Assembly: GCA_037179515.1 (NCBI GenBank)
Contig: JAXCGZ010001909.1
Coordinates: 87,001 to 151,000, forward strand
Reading direction: 5' to 3'
Source of the DNA: Halocaridina rubra
Lineage: Eukaryota; Arthropoda; Malacostraca; Decapoda; Atyidae
Length of the DNA stretch: 64,000 nt
The translations under genes were made by a program, and so were the position numbers. The stretch's first letter is position 1, and each line of letters begins with the position of its first letter. The notes under the pieces were generated by a model. That model was not told the origin of the DNA, did not search any database, and saw nothing but the letters and a program-made list of their open reading frames with translations. Of the stretch, positions 34,331 through 56,602 are shown one piece after another.

Positions 34331-36504
34331 TACATTTGTTTTATTATCCTAAAGACACATGGTGCAAGTTTCCATGTTCCTTGAAAAATTGGAACCATCC
34401 ATAACTTGCTGCATAATAATAGTAGACAGCATAGGCACTGCACTCTTCATATATTTGTATCTTCGTATGCTCATAATTTGGGGGGCTTCTGTATTAGCTT
34501 CTGCTAGCATCAACTGTGGGGACCCTCCCCTTCCAGTTTAGAGTAAGTCCCTTGCCAACCTTAAATCATTCCTATTCTTCTGGATATACATAGTAGTATC
34601 TTCTCATTAAAGTGGATTCTAGGAGGTTTACAACAATCAATGGTAGCACTCAATATACAGGATGGAGGGGCTTGGGAAGATGATACAACTGCGGTGAGAT
34701 CTTCCTTATTCATGACTGGATTCCTCTTATGCTACCTTCTGGCTAAAGTAGGAGAGTTGATGGATCAATGAGGGCCAGACAGATAACGAACTGTACAGGA
34801 TTAAACATTAAGCCACATGAGACAGGAGTATGTTGGCTTCTCCATTATCCCTACAAATAGGTTTGCTTTTGAGGGATTCATATGTTCTGTCTACTTAGAC
34901 CATCATTCCAGTGTCCTTTGCTTCTTCTGCCCTCAGAACAGTGTGATAGACATGGAGCATTTTATCAAACCTATTTATGTCACTCAAGTATTTTCATGGT
35001 GTGTATATATAAGAAGACAGTGGGTTAAGGAAGAAACTGTATGCTTAGCCAGCAGCCAGTCTGAGAATTACGGATTACTACTGGGCCCCTATAGACTAAT
35101 GAAGAGGTTGTGTCATCTGCTGCAAGGAACCTCAAATACCATAACATTGAAATGAAAATAGACTCCTTTGGGGCAGCATGTAATAAGTATGCCACAACCA
35201 TGAATTGATAGGACAAAGACTACTACTCTCTGTTAAACTGTACACAGAGATTGAGAACATAATTCTTCCGTAATCTTGTAATAAGTGTTACAGATTTAAT
35301 CAAGAGGCAAGACTGGAGGTCCAAAGCTAAGTTTTACATGAAGACATTCACATAAAAAGGCAGTATTCCTTTAAAAAAACAAGGGCTGGCCAAATCAAAT
35401 AGCACACCCATTCACAATAACCCCCCTGCTACACTGTTTGGTTAACACACAATGTAAGAGGGGCGCAGCTTATTCGCCTTGTGGTCTATTAGCTGAAGTT
35501 GGTTTCCCCTAACCAGTTAATCTTATGGCAACATCCCTACCCAGCCATTACATCTGGAGCACTATGCATGTGAAGGGAAAAAAATCCCTTGGATTACATC
35601 ATCCCTATCTCTTACTCTCTCTCGTCCCTGCTCCACTGATTTACCAAGTACTCTAATGCTCTTTCCACATCATTCAATCATATTATTTGTCTTCCTTACT
35701 GCCTTACTCCACTTTCTTCAACCCTCCAAAGTTTCTTTACTAGTAATTCCTCAATACTTTTTCCAGATTCTCAAACCTCCTTAGACAGTTTTCTTCCAAT
35801 GTCCACTCTATGCATCAACACCACAATTCTCATTCTATCCATATCAGATGAACTGTCACATATCTTAAACACCTTAAGATATAAAAATGCAGCTCTAGGA
35901 GTGATTTCAAGGGCCAGTCCATAATACAGCAAACCTCTCCTTGCTGTGTAAATATATAACTTCTGTCAAGAATAATACTGATAGGTGTACTTGATGTTTA
36001 TATAGGGCCTTACGTACATCTAGGTCAAATATGTCTAAACAGAAGTTTTGGCAGATGTAGAGAGGGCCTGAGCTATGTCTTGGTTGCCTCATTATTAGAA
36101 ACATCCAGCATTGTTGAGAGCAGAGAGGATCCAGCTTCAATTGGGTGTTCCTATCTTTTGCTTAAAGCCTTTTACCCTTTTTTTCCTGTATGCCCCATTG
36201 GGTGTATCTTCAGTGTACTTTGTTATTCAAGCAAAGAATACTTTGCCCTAAGATGTACTTCGTACCCGCTTTACAATTACAATGCTTAGTAGATATCATG
36301 ACTCCTTTCAAATTTATACCAAAGGTTAAAAGTTCATTATTGCTAATATATCTTCCGTGGAGTTGGTGTTTTTAATCCCTTCCTTAAAACATCATGCTGT
36401 CTGGAGGTTTGAAAAGTATATCTCAGTACTGGCAGCCAAATTGATTTGACTCCGGGGAGCCCTACAGTAGGTTTTCACCTTTTAGCCTGTTTATTCAATG
36501 TTCT
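34331..36504. other. Intronic or intergenic sequence, no gene seen
   Basis: Mixed composition with several short frames (for example 34817-35155 plus) lacking recognisable domains. The last few hundred bases may be the decayed RT part of the LINE whose RNase H follows. Confidence 0.4.
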
Positions 36505-39433
<2,929 letters not shown>

Positions 39434-39790
39434 CAGACACTCCCCAAGATACGAACTAGATAGGTTCCAGGATTTCGTTTGTAAGTAGAATTGTTCGTAC
39501 ATTGTGCTTAGGTTAAAAAAAGTACATGTACAGCACTGTACAGTACATAGGCTAAAGACACATAACTATTACATAAAAAATAAAGTATACAGTATTAATG
39601 ATTTTAATATGTTCATAAGTTGATATTTTGTAAGTACACTTCTGTATATGTGGGGCATTTGGTTGTCGAACACGTTCGACAAATGTGTTCGATAACCAAA
39701 TACCCCATTCACACGTTCGAACATCACTTCAAACACTTGTCTGTTGAACCGCGTTCGACGAACCATTTGACCGTGTAAACCGCCCTTAAC
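39434..39790 (+). mobile_element. MITE (CAGACnnTCCCC) with a nested hairpin element
   Basis: CAGACACTCCCCAAGATACG starts at 39434 after TA and matches the family at 50790 and 34161. Within it, 39653-39697 is a near-perfect hairpin: GGGGCATTTGGTTGTCGAAC ... GTGTTCGATAACCAAATACC. The right part, ending GACCGTGTAAACCGCCC near 39783, contains further GTTCGAAC/GTTCGACGAACC motifs and may be the end of a hAT-like MITE. Confidence 0.5.
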
Positions 39791-40868
39791 AGTCTATAGT
39801 TCCATTAATAGGTCTGCTTAGGTGTGGTAAGTCTTAGTTCAATGTGTAGGGTTATTCCTCACAAATCAGTTGAAATAACATAAAAGAGATTGCGAAAATG
39901 CTAGAGTGAGGCACAATTTCCCTTAGGTTACAACAGCGTTGACAGACCAACAATGCTTGATGGAGATGATTTCATAGTAATCATTTATAAGCTGTGTAAG
40001 GAAGAGTTTTGTGGTGCCATCTTTGAAATTCTGATATTACACTACTTAAAAATAGTGCATATACAGTTTCTCTGTTCTTACTCATTATAATAAGTAAGTT
40101 TATTTCAGTACAGTTGAGTTCACAATAAAATTTGTAAGGAGATATGAAGAGTAAGCTTGGCAATTCATTATTTCCTTTATTTATCACACTAGTTATACAG
40201 TGAATATATTATGCTCAAAGGGTCACCTCATTGTGTGATTTTATGGAATAACTGCAGAATGCCTTTTTTACAGTGATGTAATTACTTACATCCAAAATAT
40301 TACTGCCACCCTTGCTTGCATGTTTTTCAACATGTGCTCATGTATTTCAAGTTCTCATTTATAAAACTAATATATGCATAGAAACTTTCTTTCTTCCCTC
40401 GCCTTATCAATCAAAATAATATTTCTCTTGTCTCTATTGCTTCTTTTACCTCACCTATGCAAAAAAATTTCTTATCTAATGTTTTCCATGCCATCAAACT
40501 ACATTTATTTTGTATAACAATATGCTATTTATTAGAGGAGAGTCCATTTACCCTCATTCTCTGCTAGAAAGCCTGGTTTGGGGGCCCAATGCATCAGCCA
40601 CACATTATTTTATTTTATTTTAAGTGTATTATTTATACCAAATGGAGACTCGACAGAATCTGCAGCAGTAAGCAGTGATGAACATCAGCAATCCCAAAAC
40701 TACCAAACACACAATCCTTAACCCACGCAAATATGAAACAAATCATGAATAAATATATGCAGATAAACTTACTCCAGAAGCTAGCTCAATAGGCTATGAA
40801 ACTTCTGTCTTGCAGGCCACACAAGCACACATACAAACACATGGGAGAGAAAATATAGGATTTTGAGT
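39791..40868. other. Unique sequence, no gene seen
   Basis: No supported feature. Confidence 0.4.
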
Positions 40869-42392
40869 ATGGAGATTTTAATCATAGAGAGATAGATTGG
40901 ATAAATCTTGACCCACATAGTGGGGAGGACTCATTCGGGGCATAATTCCTAGATTGCATGCAAGGGATTTCCTACACAAATATGTACTGGAACCAACGAG
41001 AGCCAAGGGTGGGGATGAGCCATTGCTGCTTGATCTAGTATTCACAGATAATGTGTTGGTTATTGAAAAAATTGAGTATGAACCACCAATTGGAAAGAGT
41101 AACCACTGTGTGTTGTTGATGGAGTATATCATCAAAGATTCTGCCTGAAAGTAGAGGCACTGAGGACATTAGGAAGAACTATCAGAAAGGAGATTACATC
41201 AAAATGAATGAGCTTTTTGCAGTTATTGACTGGAGGACCTTATTTAACAACAAATCTGTACAAGAAATCTATGACATCTTTTGTGAGGAATATGGGAAGA
41301 TAGTAGAATGCTGCATACCTTCCATCAAAATAGAAGTTATGCATGCAAGAGAAAAATGGTTCAATAATGAGTGTAACAGAGCTAAAGAGTGGAAAGACAA
41401 ATGCTGGAAAAGGTATAGGAGGAGAAATAGCATAAATGCCTGGCAGACTTATAAAAGAGCATGAAATGATTACCAAAGTAAAGTAAGAAAGGCAGAGAGA
41501 GACTATGAAAGGGATATCACCGGGAAGGCTAAAGAAAATCCCAAACTTTTTCACAGCTTTATCAGAGGAAAACCGAAGGTCAAAGAATAGGTTTTAAAGT
41601 TAAAGAGAGTGGATGGAACCATCACTGAGATGGATGAAGAGATCAGCGAAGAATAGAACATGGAGTTTCAATCAGTATTTACAGCAAAAAAAACCCACCC
41701 CCTAAGATTGCAGAGATAGGGCTCATGAGCCGGTATTAGAGAACATCATCTTTTCAGCCACAGAGGTATGCAATGCCCATAAGGCTACAGGCCCTGATGA
41801 TATATGCCATTATGTACTTAAGAAATGCACTAAATCAATATCAGCGTCACTATGTATCATATTTGAAAAATCACTGGAATCAGGGGAGATTCCAAAATGC
41901 TGGAAACAAGCAAATGTCCAACCTATCTTCAAAAAGGGAAGGAGGGATACAGCTCTAAACTATAGACCTCTTTCCTTGACCAGTATAGTTTGCAAAGTTA
42001 TGGAGAAACTACCAAGAAAACACATCTCTCTTCACTTGGAATAATTCAACTTTTTGTCAGTGAGACAAAATGGCTTCAGAGAAGGTAGATCAATAGTAAC
42101 AAACTTATTAGAATTTTATGACGAGGTAAGTTAAATCTTACAGGATAGAGAGAGCTGGGCATATTGCATATTCCTCGACTTCCAGAAGGCATTTGGTATG
42201 GTCCCACACAGGAGACTTATCAAGCAGCTGCAAGCAATGGTGGCAATAGGTGGAAATAGCTTGAAATGGATAATAACTTACTTAGAAGGAAGGGAACAGA
42301 GGGTTAGAGTAAGACACTCAGTGTCTGAATGGAGAAGGGTTAGTAGTGGATTTCCACAGGGTTCAGCTTTAGGGTAGCTTTGATTCCTTGTA
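40869..42392 (+). mobile_element. LINE-A copy 6, 5' part (split by pogo-2)
   Basis: It starts inside the endonuclease at GGAGATTTTAATCATAGAGA (FNHREIDW), includes the S-D-H block (GKSNHCVLLMEY), the linker (41204-41464, MNELFAVIDWRTLF) and the N-terminal RT blocks with several stops and frameshifts. It breaks off at CTTGTA, the middle of the LVYVNDLP codons, where a DNA transposon is inserted, and continues at 44360. Confidence 0.88.
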
Positions 42393-44359
42393 CACCTACT
42401 TTGCTTTTTACGCATGTTTATAATCCGCAAAATTGGAAAAATGATCCTAAAAAATAATAGTAAAAAAAATATGAAATTCGCGAATAATGCCCATGCAAAA
42501 TAATTTGAAAAAAAAAATTTCATTTTAGTAAATAATCGACTGCCTCGGAGGCACTTTTCCGCCATGATCCTCCTCTTCTACCACTTAATGCAATCGGATA
42601 TTATGAAGATACTTGAAAAAAAGCATTAAGAACAAAGAGCAAACAAACTTTCGATATAATATCGTCAGGGAAATAGCATGCGAGCGTGCATCAGCTAATA
42701 CGGAAGTGGCAAAATATTTGTGGATAGAGGCTTGTTCTCCCGCATCCTCCTCCTCTTCTACCATTTAATGCAACTGAATATTATGAAGAGAATTGAAAAA
42801 AAGCATTAAAAGAACAAACAGCAAACAAACTTTCGATATAATATCATCAGGGAAATAGCGTGTAGAAAATATATATATTTCATTTAAGTCTCCCATATGA
42901 TATACGTTTTCTTTTAAACGAATTGTATAGTTTTTTGTCTCAGCTGTTTTTGTTTACGTTATGATGAGTAAGCCCACCATTTTATTCTTCAATAAGATTT
43001 CGTGCAGCATGGTCGATATGTGAAGAAGGTAAAATAATGTTGAGAACCAAGGAATATTACTAATACTATAATCTTGAAAATTAGATAAACCACATATAGG
43101 GTGAATAAATATATATTTGATGAGTAAGACATTATGCCTGCATAGTGATAAGCATCAGCTGATACGGAGGTGGCAAAACGTTTGCAGATAGAGGTTTGTT
43201 CTCCGGCATCCTCCTCCTCTTCTACTGCTTAATGCGATCGAATATTATGAAGAGAATCGAAAAAAAGCATTAAGATCAAACAGCAAACACAACTGCGATA
43301 TAATATCGTCAAGGAAATAAAGTGCGAATGTGCATCAGCTGATACGGAAGCGGCAAAACGTTTGCGGATAGAGGTTCGTTATCCCACATCCTCCTCCTCT
43401 TCTACCGCTTAATGCGATCGTATATTATGAAGAGAATTGAAAAATAGCATTAAGAATAAACAGCAAACAAACTTTTGATATGATATTGTCAGGGACATAA
43501 TGTGTAGAGAATATATATATTTCATTTAAGTTTCCCATGTGCTATGTACGCTTTCTTTGCAACGAATTGTATGTTTTCTTTTTGTCTCAGCTGTTTTTGT
43601 TTACGTTATGATGAGTAAGCCCGCCATTTTATTCTTCAATAAGATTTCGTGCAGCGTGGTCAATATGTAAAGAAGATAGAATAATGTTTAGAACCAAGGA
43701 ATATCAATAATACTATAATCTTGAAAATTAGATAAACCCCACATAGGGTAAGTAAATAAATATTTTATGAGAAAGATATTGTGCCTGAATAGTGAAAATC
43801 ATCAGCTGATATGGAAGCGGCAAACCGTTTGCGGATAGAGGTTCCTTCTCCCGCATCCTCCTCCTCTTCTACCACTTAATGCGATCGAATATTAGGAAGA
43901 GAATTGAAAAAAAGCATTAAGAACAAACAGCAAACAAACTTGCAATATAATATCATCAGGGAAATAGCGTGCGAGGGTGCATTAGATGATATGGTGGCGG
44001 CAAAACGTTTGCATCCTCGTGCTCACCGCCACCATGCACGTCCCAGTGTATGCCTGTTGCCCACCACATAATAGAGTGCATTAATTTGCTTACTGCACAG
44101 TAAATCTGTATATCTTTCATACTCTACACTATTTGCATGCTAATATAACTAACTACAGGTCTTTCTGCTTTGTTATGTACTTATAAAATATGTTTTACTT
44201 ATCTTATATCTTTGGTATAGTGTGTCTAAGGACGGTTGTGGAACGTATCTATGCCCGTTACCATTGTTTCTTATGGAAAATGACTCGTCAAATTAAGCGA
44301 AAATTAGAATACGTGGCACTTCTGAGAACATATCTTTGTGTTATTCTAAGAACTAGGTG
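42393..44359 (+). mobile_element. pogo-2 non-autonomous element inserted in LINE-A, TA duplication
   Basis: The LINE sequence CTTG-TA-TATGTAAATGAC is interrupted so that TA appears at both 42391-42392 and 44360-44361. This precise TA duplication defines a 1,967-bp element with ends CACCTACTTTGC and, reversed, CACCTAGTTCTT. Left subterminal GCTTTTTACGCATGTTTATA and right subterminal TTCTGAGAACATATCTTTGT recur at other pogo-2 ends in the window. The interior is built of tandem and higher-order repeats with GTGCATCAGCTGATACGG-like units. No intact transposase. Confidence 0.85.
42600..44010. repeat. Tandem and higher-order repeats inside pogo-2
   Basis: Basic units of about 180-190 bp contain ATATAATATCGTCAGGGAAA, GCATCAGCTGATACGG and TCCTCCTCCTCTTCTACC. 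Two longer blocks (about 42840-43150 and 43485-43800), each with AATATATATATTTCATTTAA and GTTATGATGAGTAAGCCC, repeat at an offset of about 645 bp, giving a higher-order arrangement. Confidence 0.8.
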
Positions 44360-48090
<3,731 letters not shown>

Positions 48091-48389
48091 CCAGGAGCAA
48101 AATGTATTTCATGTTTTCACATAAAGTTCAGGATTCAGGTGATAAAGCAGAGAGAAAACGAAACTCAGGGAAATGTTAGAGTGTCACCTGTAATGGAAAA
48201 AATTATTTCTCAGAAAAGTAATAAAGTTCTTGTGAAGACCTAGAGAGCATGAAATGTATGACTAGAGAGCATGTCTCTGCTGACAGCTACACTGCACAAA
48301 ATGCAAGTTATATAAAAATTACAATAAGGGTGTTAAGACAAGTAATATAAAAGTTTAAAGCAGCAAGGTATCAAATATTAAAGTAAACT

Positions 48390-49215
48390 GAACATCATGG
48401 GAGAATTGGCGTCCCCTAATACAGAGGCAGCAGTGGAGTTCCCGAATACCTATAAAAAAGCCATTGTTGAAAAAAGCTATCTTCAAGAGTAAGTCTTAAA
48501 CTGTGATGAAATGGGTTTTTCTTGAAGAATATGCCGAATAGCATGTAGTTTCAATAGAATACCAAGCAAGCCCCAGAATTTAAAGCATGGAAGGATCGTC
48601 TAATTCTGACTCTTGACAACACAGCAAGTCAGGTCTGGTGTACAGCGTAATAAATCCATGTGTGTCCTGAAAAAAGAGCAAACCTCTGCTGTCCACATTC
48701 TGGCAATATGAAATATGGGTTAGGTGACAATCATATTGTCCTCAATTGGTTACAGTTGAAATGAAGCAATAATTCATGAAAAGAGGCTACCATGCAAAGC
48801 CCTTATCAATGACAAAGCTCTTAGCAATTCTGACGCAGTGATGTATGAGGCAGAAAATGTTGGAGTGCTATTCCTGCCTCCAAACATACCATCGCTGCTG
48901 CAGCCACTTGATTAAAGCATCATGAAGTACTTGGAGGTGATGTATACCTGCCTTACCTTTGCCAGGCTTCATGCAAACTTGATGCTAAGTCAGAATGTCG
49001 CATCATAGAATTTGCAGATACAGTAGACTTAATTTCCGAGTCTAATGATGCCCTTAAACATGAGACAGTCAATGCCTCATGTTTAAGTGAAGGCAAATCT
49101 GCAGGTAGCAAGGGAATTCGGTGGGGAAGGCCTCTCCAAGATGATCGATGAAGGCATTGAAAAATCAAACTGAAGAGGACCAACAAATTCTTAGTGACAA
49201 AGACCTTGAAGATCT
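48390..49215 (+). pseudogene. Tigger/pogo-type DDE transposase, decayed
   Basis: Plus-strand blocks in the order expected for the DDE_1 domain of Tigger transposases: GELASPNTEAAVEFPNTYKK at the start, VLNCDEMGFS (first catalytic Asp, normally NxDETG), LPCKALINDKA near 48795, VGVLFLPPNIPSLLQPLD near 48860 (third catalytic Asp in QPLD), then a poorly conserved tail. Many stops and frameshifts. The family moves by cut-and-paste into TA targets, so a relative of this gene could have mobilised the TA-flanked elements of the window. Confidence 0.75.
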
Positions 49216-50789
49216 GCTGCCACTGTCAATAAGGGCTGTTATTTTTAACATTCCCCCTTGTGTTACAATATGAAAAGAAAAGATACAGTAACTTAAGAAT
49301 ATTTTTGATAGAAACAGTTTCAAGCAAAAATAGAAACACTGTATAAAAGAACAAGCATTCGTCCTCCATGTGTTCCTGTGCCTTAAGGAAAAAGGGAATC
49401 CCCCCTTGTATTTCCTTTTGCAGAGTCACCGAATAATAAGAGGGGATTCTAGTAGGAAAAATTCTACCAGAATCATAGTGCTTGTGTCTCTGAATGAATC
49501 TGGTTTTGGAACAAGTGAGGAGATTGGTACTAAGCTTGTGGGAGGACAGATGGATGTGTTAATACTGAACGGAAAAAAAGCTTTACAGAAAGGTATTCAG
49601 CTGAACAGGAGTGCTTTGACTCACTCACACTTACAAAGGACATTGCTTTTTCTACATATAGTGAGACAAAGTTAATTATGCTTAATGCAGACATTTTACT
49701 TGCTTATTCTTCATTCCAGAGTTTCACTACTATACTTATATTACAATATTCTCGTTTGTAACCCAAACGAGAATTTAAGAACATTAGCAATGAGTTGTTC
49801 TTTCACAAAGTTACTACAAATGGCACTAGTAAGAAGTAGCTTTGGAAATGTCTATACTCTTTACAAGTGATGGCAGCAAAACATCAAATACTACTCATCT
49901 GAAAGCAATGCGAGAAGTCTTCCAAATACAAATTATGTATATCTAGAAAGTTTAAAGTCTACGCTTATATAAAAGATGATTTATCTTGAAAAATATATAC
50001 TGTCTAATGTTAGAATTTGCCACGAAGCTATATTTAAGCATATGCATATACAGCAAACTTGTATGTTCTCTTATGGGTTGTGAGAGTAATACTAAAATTG
50101 GAGTAAGTACATCTGCAATACATCTTCTCCATATTCAGAAGTAAATGAATTAACCTTACTTGTATTTATAAGAAGATATATCAATCAAATATTGTAAAGA
50201 AGAAATTAAAATCTACACCAAGAAATACATGTCTTGAATAATGTCACTGAATACATTGAAAGCAATTAATAGCAGAAGATATATTTGCCTGTGAGAAGCC
50301 AACTGGTCCTGCTGAGATTGAAGGTGGTACAGTACTTTCAACAAATATAATTCTAGACTTTGGAAGGAGGTTGAATCTGTACTTGACCCAAAGAGCTACC
50401 GAGGATCTTGATTATAACAGACTGGTATGCATTAAAAAGGGCAATAAGACTTTTTCATGCAGGTTTTGCTATGAAAAGACTCTACAAATCACACATATTC
50501 CTGAGACATGAAATACCATTGCAGAGGCAGTGAGAAGTACTGCAATAATTACTAAGCAAAAAACTTTTACATTACTTATGGACTGACTGACATCATTATT
50601 ATCATTTATAGCCTTAATTCAGTTAAGAAGCTCATTTTACTGCTAATAAATACAGTAATTTACAAAGCATCACCATTTCATTTAGTAATGAATTTCAAAG
50701 CATCACCATTTCATACTGAATAAAATTGGAGCTTTCATGATGAATAAGTAGTATAACACCATATCTTTCATACCCCACTAAATAGTATA
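49216..50789. other. Unique sequence, no gene seen
   Basis: Frames such as 49370-49675 plus have no recognisable domain. Probably intronic if the endophilin gene extends to 52207. Confidence 0.4.
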
Positions 50790-51117
50790 CAGATGCTCCC
50801 CTACTTACAAACAATTGAGTTACAAACATTAACAAATATGAACAAAACCCTACCCATTATCTACCCATGCATCAATGTATGTATTACTCTACTGTACTGT
50901 GCTATTACATTATTATTACTGTATTAAAATTTATTATTACTGCATACAGTGCCTCATGTTTTATGTAGTAGTTAAGTGTCTTTAGCATAAGTATCTGTAC
51001 AGTACTACATATGTAGGCATTGTACAATACTTTTTTTTTTACCTATGCACAACTTACGAACGATTCTAACAAATGGACTCCTAGAACCTAACTCATTCAT
51101 AAGTAAGGGAGAGTGTG
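50790..51117. mobile_element. 328-bp MITE with TA flanks
   Basis: The ends CAGATGCTCCCCTACTTAC and, reversed, CACACTCTCCCTTACTTAT are inverted relatives, each preceded by TA. The interior is AT-rich and non-coding. Relatives start at 34161 and 39434. Confidence 0.75.
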
Positions 51118-51176
51118 TACTTTGAACAAGATTTTTTCACATGAAATAGCATGTGTAAAAAAGGATTACATATTCT

Positions 51177-52117
<941 letters not shown>

Positions 52118-52207
52118 CATTAGGCGAGCGCGGGGGCCCTCCAGGGGGGAAAAGAGGCTCCCAGTTAGGCTGGCCCGGATTCATTGGGGAAGGCAAGGGG
52201 GACGAGC
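52118..52207 (-). CDS. EndoA: Candidate endophilin A proline-rich cassette exon
   Basis: A conspicuously GC-rich 90-bp island in AT-rich DNA. On minus, acceptor TGTGTGTGAGCAG/GC and donor AATG/GTAATC frame two split codons and 29 whole ones: SSPLPSPMNPGQPNWEPLF then PPGGPPRSPN. Both splice phases are 1, and the next exon (31355-31470) starts in phase 1, so inclusion or skipping keeps the frame. Its SPLPSPM start repeats the SPLPSPMKSP start of that exon, suggesting an exon duplication in the linker between BAR and SH3. Supported by phase, composition and motif, not by transcripts. Confidence 0.6.
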
Positions 52208-52458
52208 CTGCTCACACACAGATGATCAAAAGAGTCAGTATAACGATTACCAAGTAATTCAGAAAAAAATTTACTTAAGGGTAAGCAAATGCAGCCAATA
52301 ATAAATATTCTATCATAACACTTAAGAGCTATGAAAAAATAGTTATATTACCAAGTATCATCAATCTTATATTAATAGTCAGTCCTTGGACTATACTCTT
52401 GAATGGGGAAAATTTGATTAAAATTCGATAAGGATCTCCAAAATAATGTTTATGAATT

Positions 52459-52462
<4 letters not shown>

Positions 52463-52535
<73 letters not shown>
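52463..52535. repeat. (GA)n microsatellite
   Basis: About 36 GA units. Confidence 0.98.
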
Positions 52536-52538
<3 letters not shown>

Positions 52539-52983
52539 CTCTGAGATTAATATTACTTAAACACAAAGAAATAAAATTAGCATTTCAAATAATTATTTGG
52601 AAAAAAATCTGTCAAATTTCACCCAATGGAACGTGAGGTGCATCTGGGTTTGGTTATATAAGGTTAAACCCCTTTCATACATGTTGAATGAAAGATATTA
52701 CAGGAGGTCTACACCAACAAATTGGAGGATATTCAAGGACAGTCATGGGTGTGTTTGCAAAATTCATATACACTGTTATGAAAAATGCTGTTGTAGACCC
52801 TTGTTGTGGAGTTCTGAACATGTTCAGCATTTTTCTCAGTTAGGTCATGCTCGAGATAAGACGAAATCCATACTTCGTGCACCTGTCTTAGGTTGGATAT
52901 ACTACAGTCACGTAGCAATAGTATGACTGTTATATGATAGCCGACAATATTGTACAAAGATTTTTATTTTTAATTATTGTAAG

Positions 52984-53108
52984 GGAGGTTACACAACTTA
53001 CACAGGCGCATTGCACAATTAGACTTCGACAGCCTTGATGAATTTTTCCACAATAGTCAAACACTTACTAAGCAGCTTCCAAATCCACCTCTCCAAAATC
53101 AACATTAG
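52984..53108 (+). repeat. Unclassified repeat R1, copy 1
   Basis: About 125 bp closely matching 55222-55345. One frame reads [20 protein letters not shown] and [18 protein letters not shown], hydrophilic and protein-like, so it may be a fragment of a transposon ORF. I do not recognise the family. Confidence 0.6.

Positions 53109-54794
<1,686 letters not shown>

Positions 54795-54886
<92 letters not shown>
54795..54886. repeat. (TA)n microsatellite
   Basis: About 45 TA units. Confidence 0.97.
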
Positions 54887-54889
<3 letters not shown>

Positions 54890-55221
54890 TCTTTTTTTTT
54901 TTTTACCCCGACCGGGACTCGAACCTAGGACTTATGATTACTAAGTCAAGGCGCTACCACTACACCACAAGGTTAAAAGGAATCCAACCTTATAGCTTAT
55001 ATCTGCTATACTTACGAATGAAGGCATTCTATCTGAATGCCACTATATTCATATTACAGAATCCCCAACCTCACTCGTGGCTTCATTTTAGCATTTAATT
55101 CAATTCCCAATCTCATTCGGGCCGTGAAATAACCAAATAAGCACATTACATATGTGAAAACATGAATCATTTTTTTACCCCGACCGGGACTCGAACCTAG
55201 GACTTATGATTACTAAGTCAA
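54887..55221 (-). repeat. tRNA-like satellite, about 1.2 monomers
   Basis: Boxes near 54919 and 55193 (274 apart) with CCGACCGGGACTCGAACCTA. Cut at TACTAAGTCA by repeat R1. Confidence 0.85.

Positions 55222-56511
<1,290 letters not shown>

Positions 56512-56601
<90 letters not shown>
56512..56601. repeat. (TA)n microsatellite
   Basis: About 45 TA units shared as flank by two pogo-2 elements. Confidence 0.98.

Positions 56602-56602
<1 letters not shown>

Noticed and set aside
34817..35155. 112-codon open frame as a gene
   Set aside because: No recognisable motif, no second copy, no splice signals.
52597..52926. 109-codon open frame
   Set aside because: Cys/His-rich by chance; no spacing typical of zinc fingers and no homology recognised.
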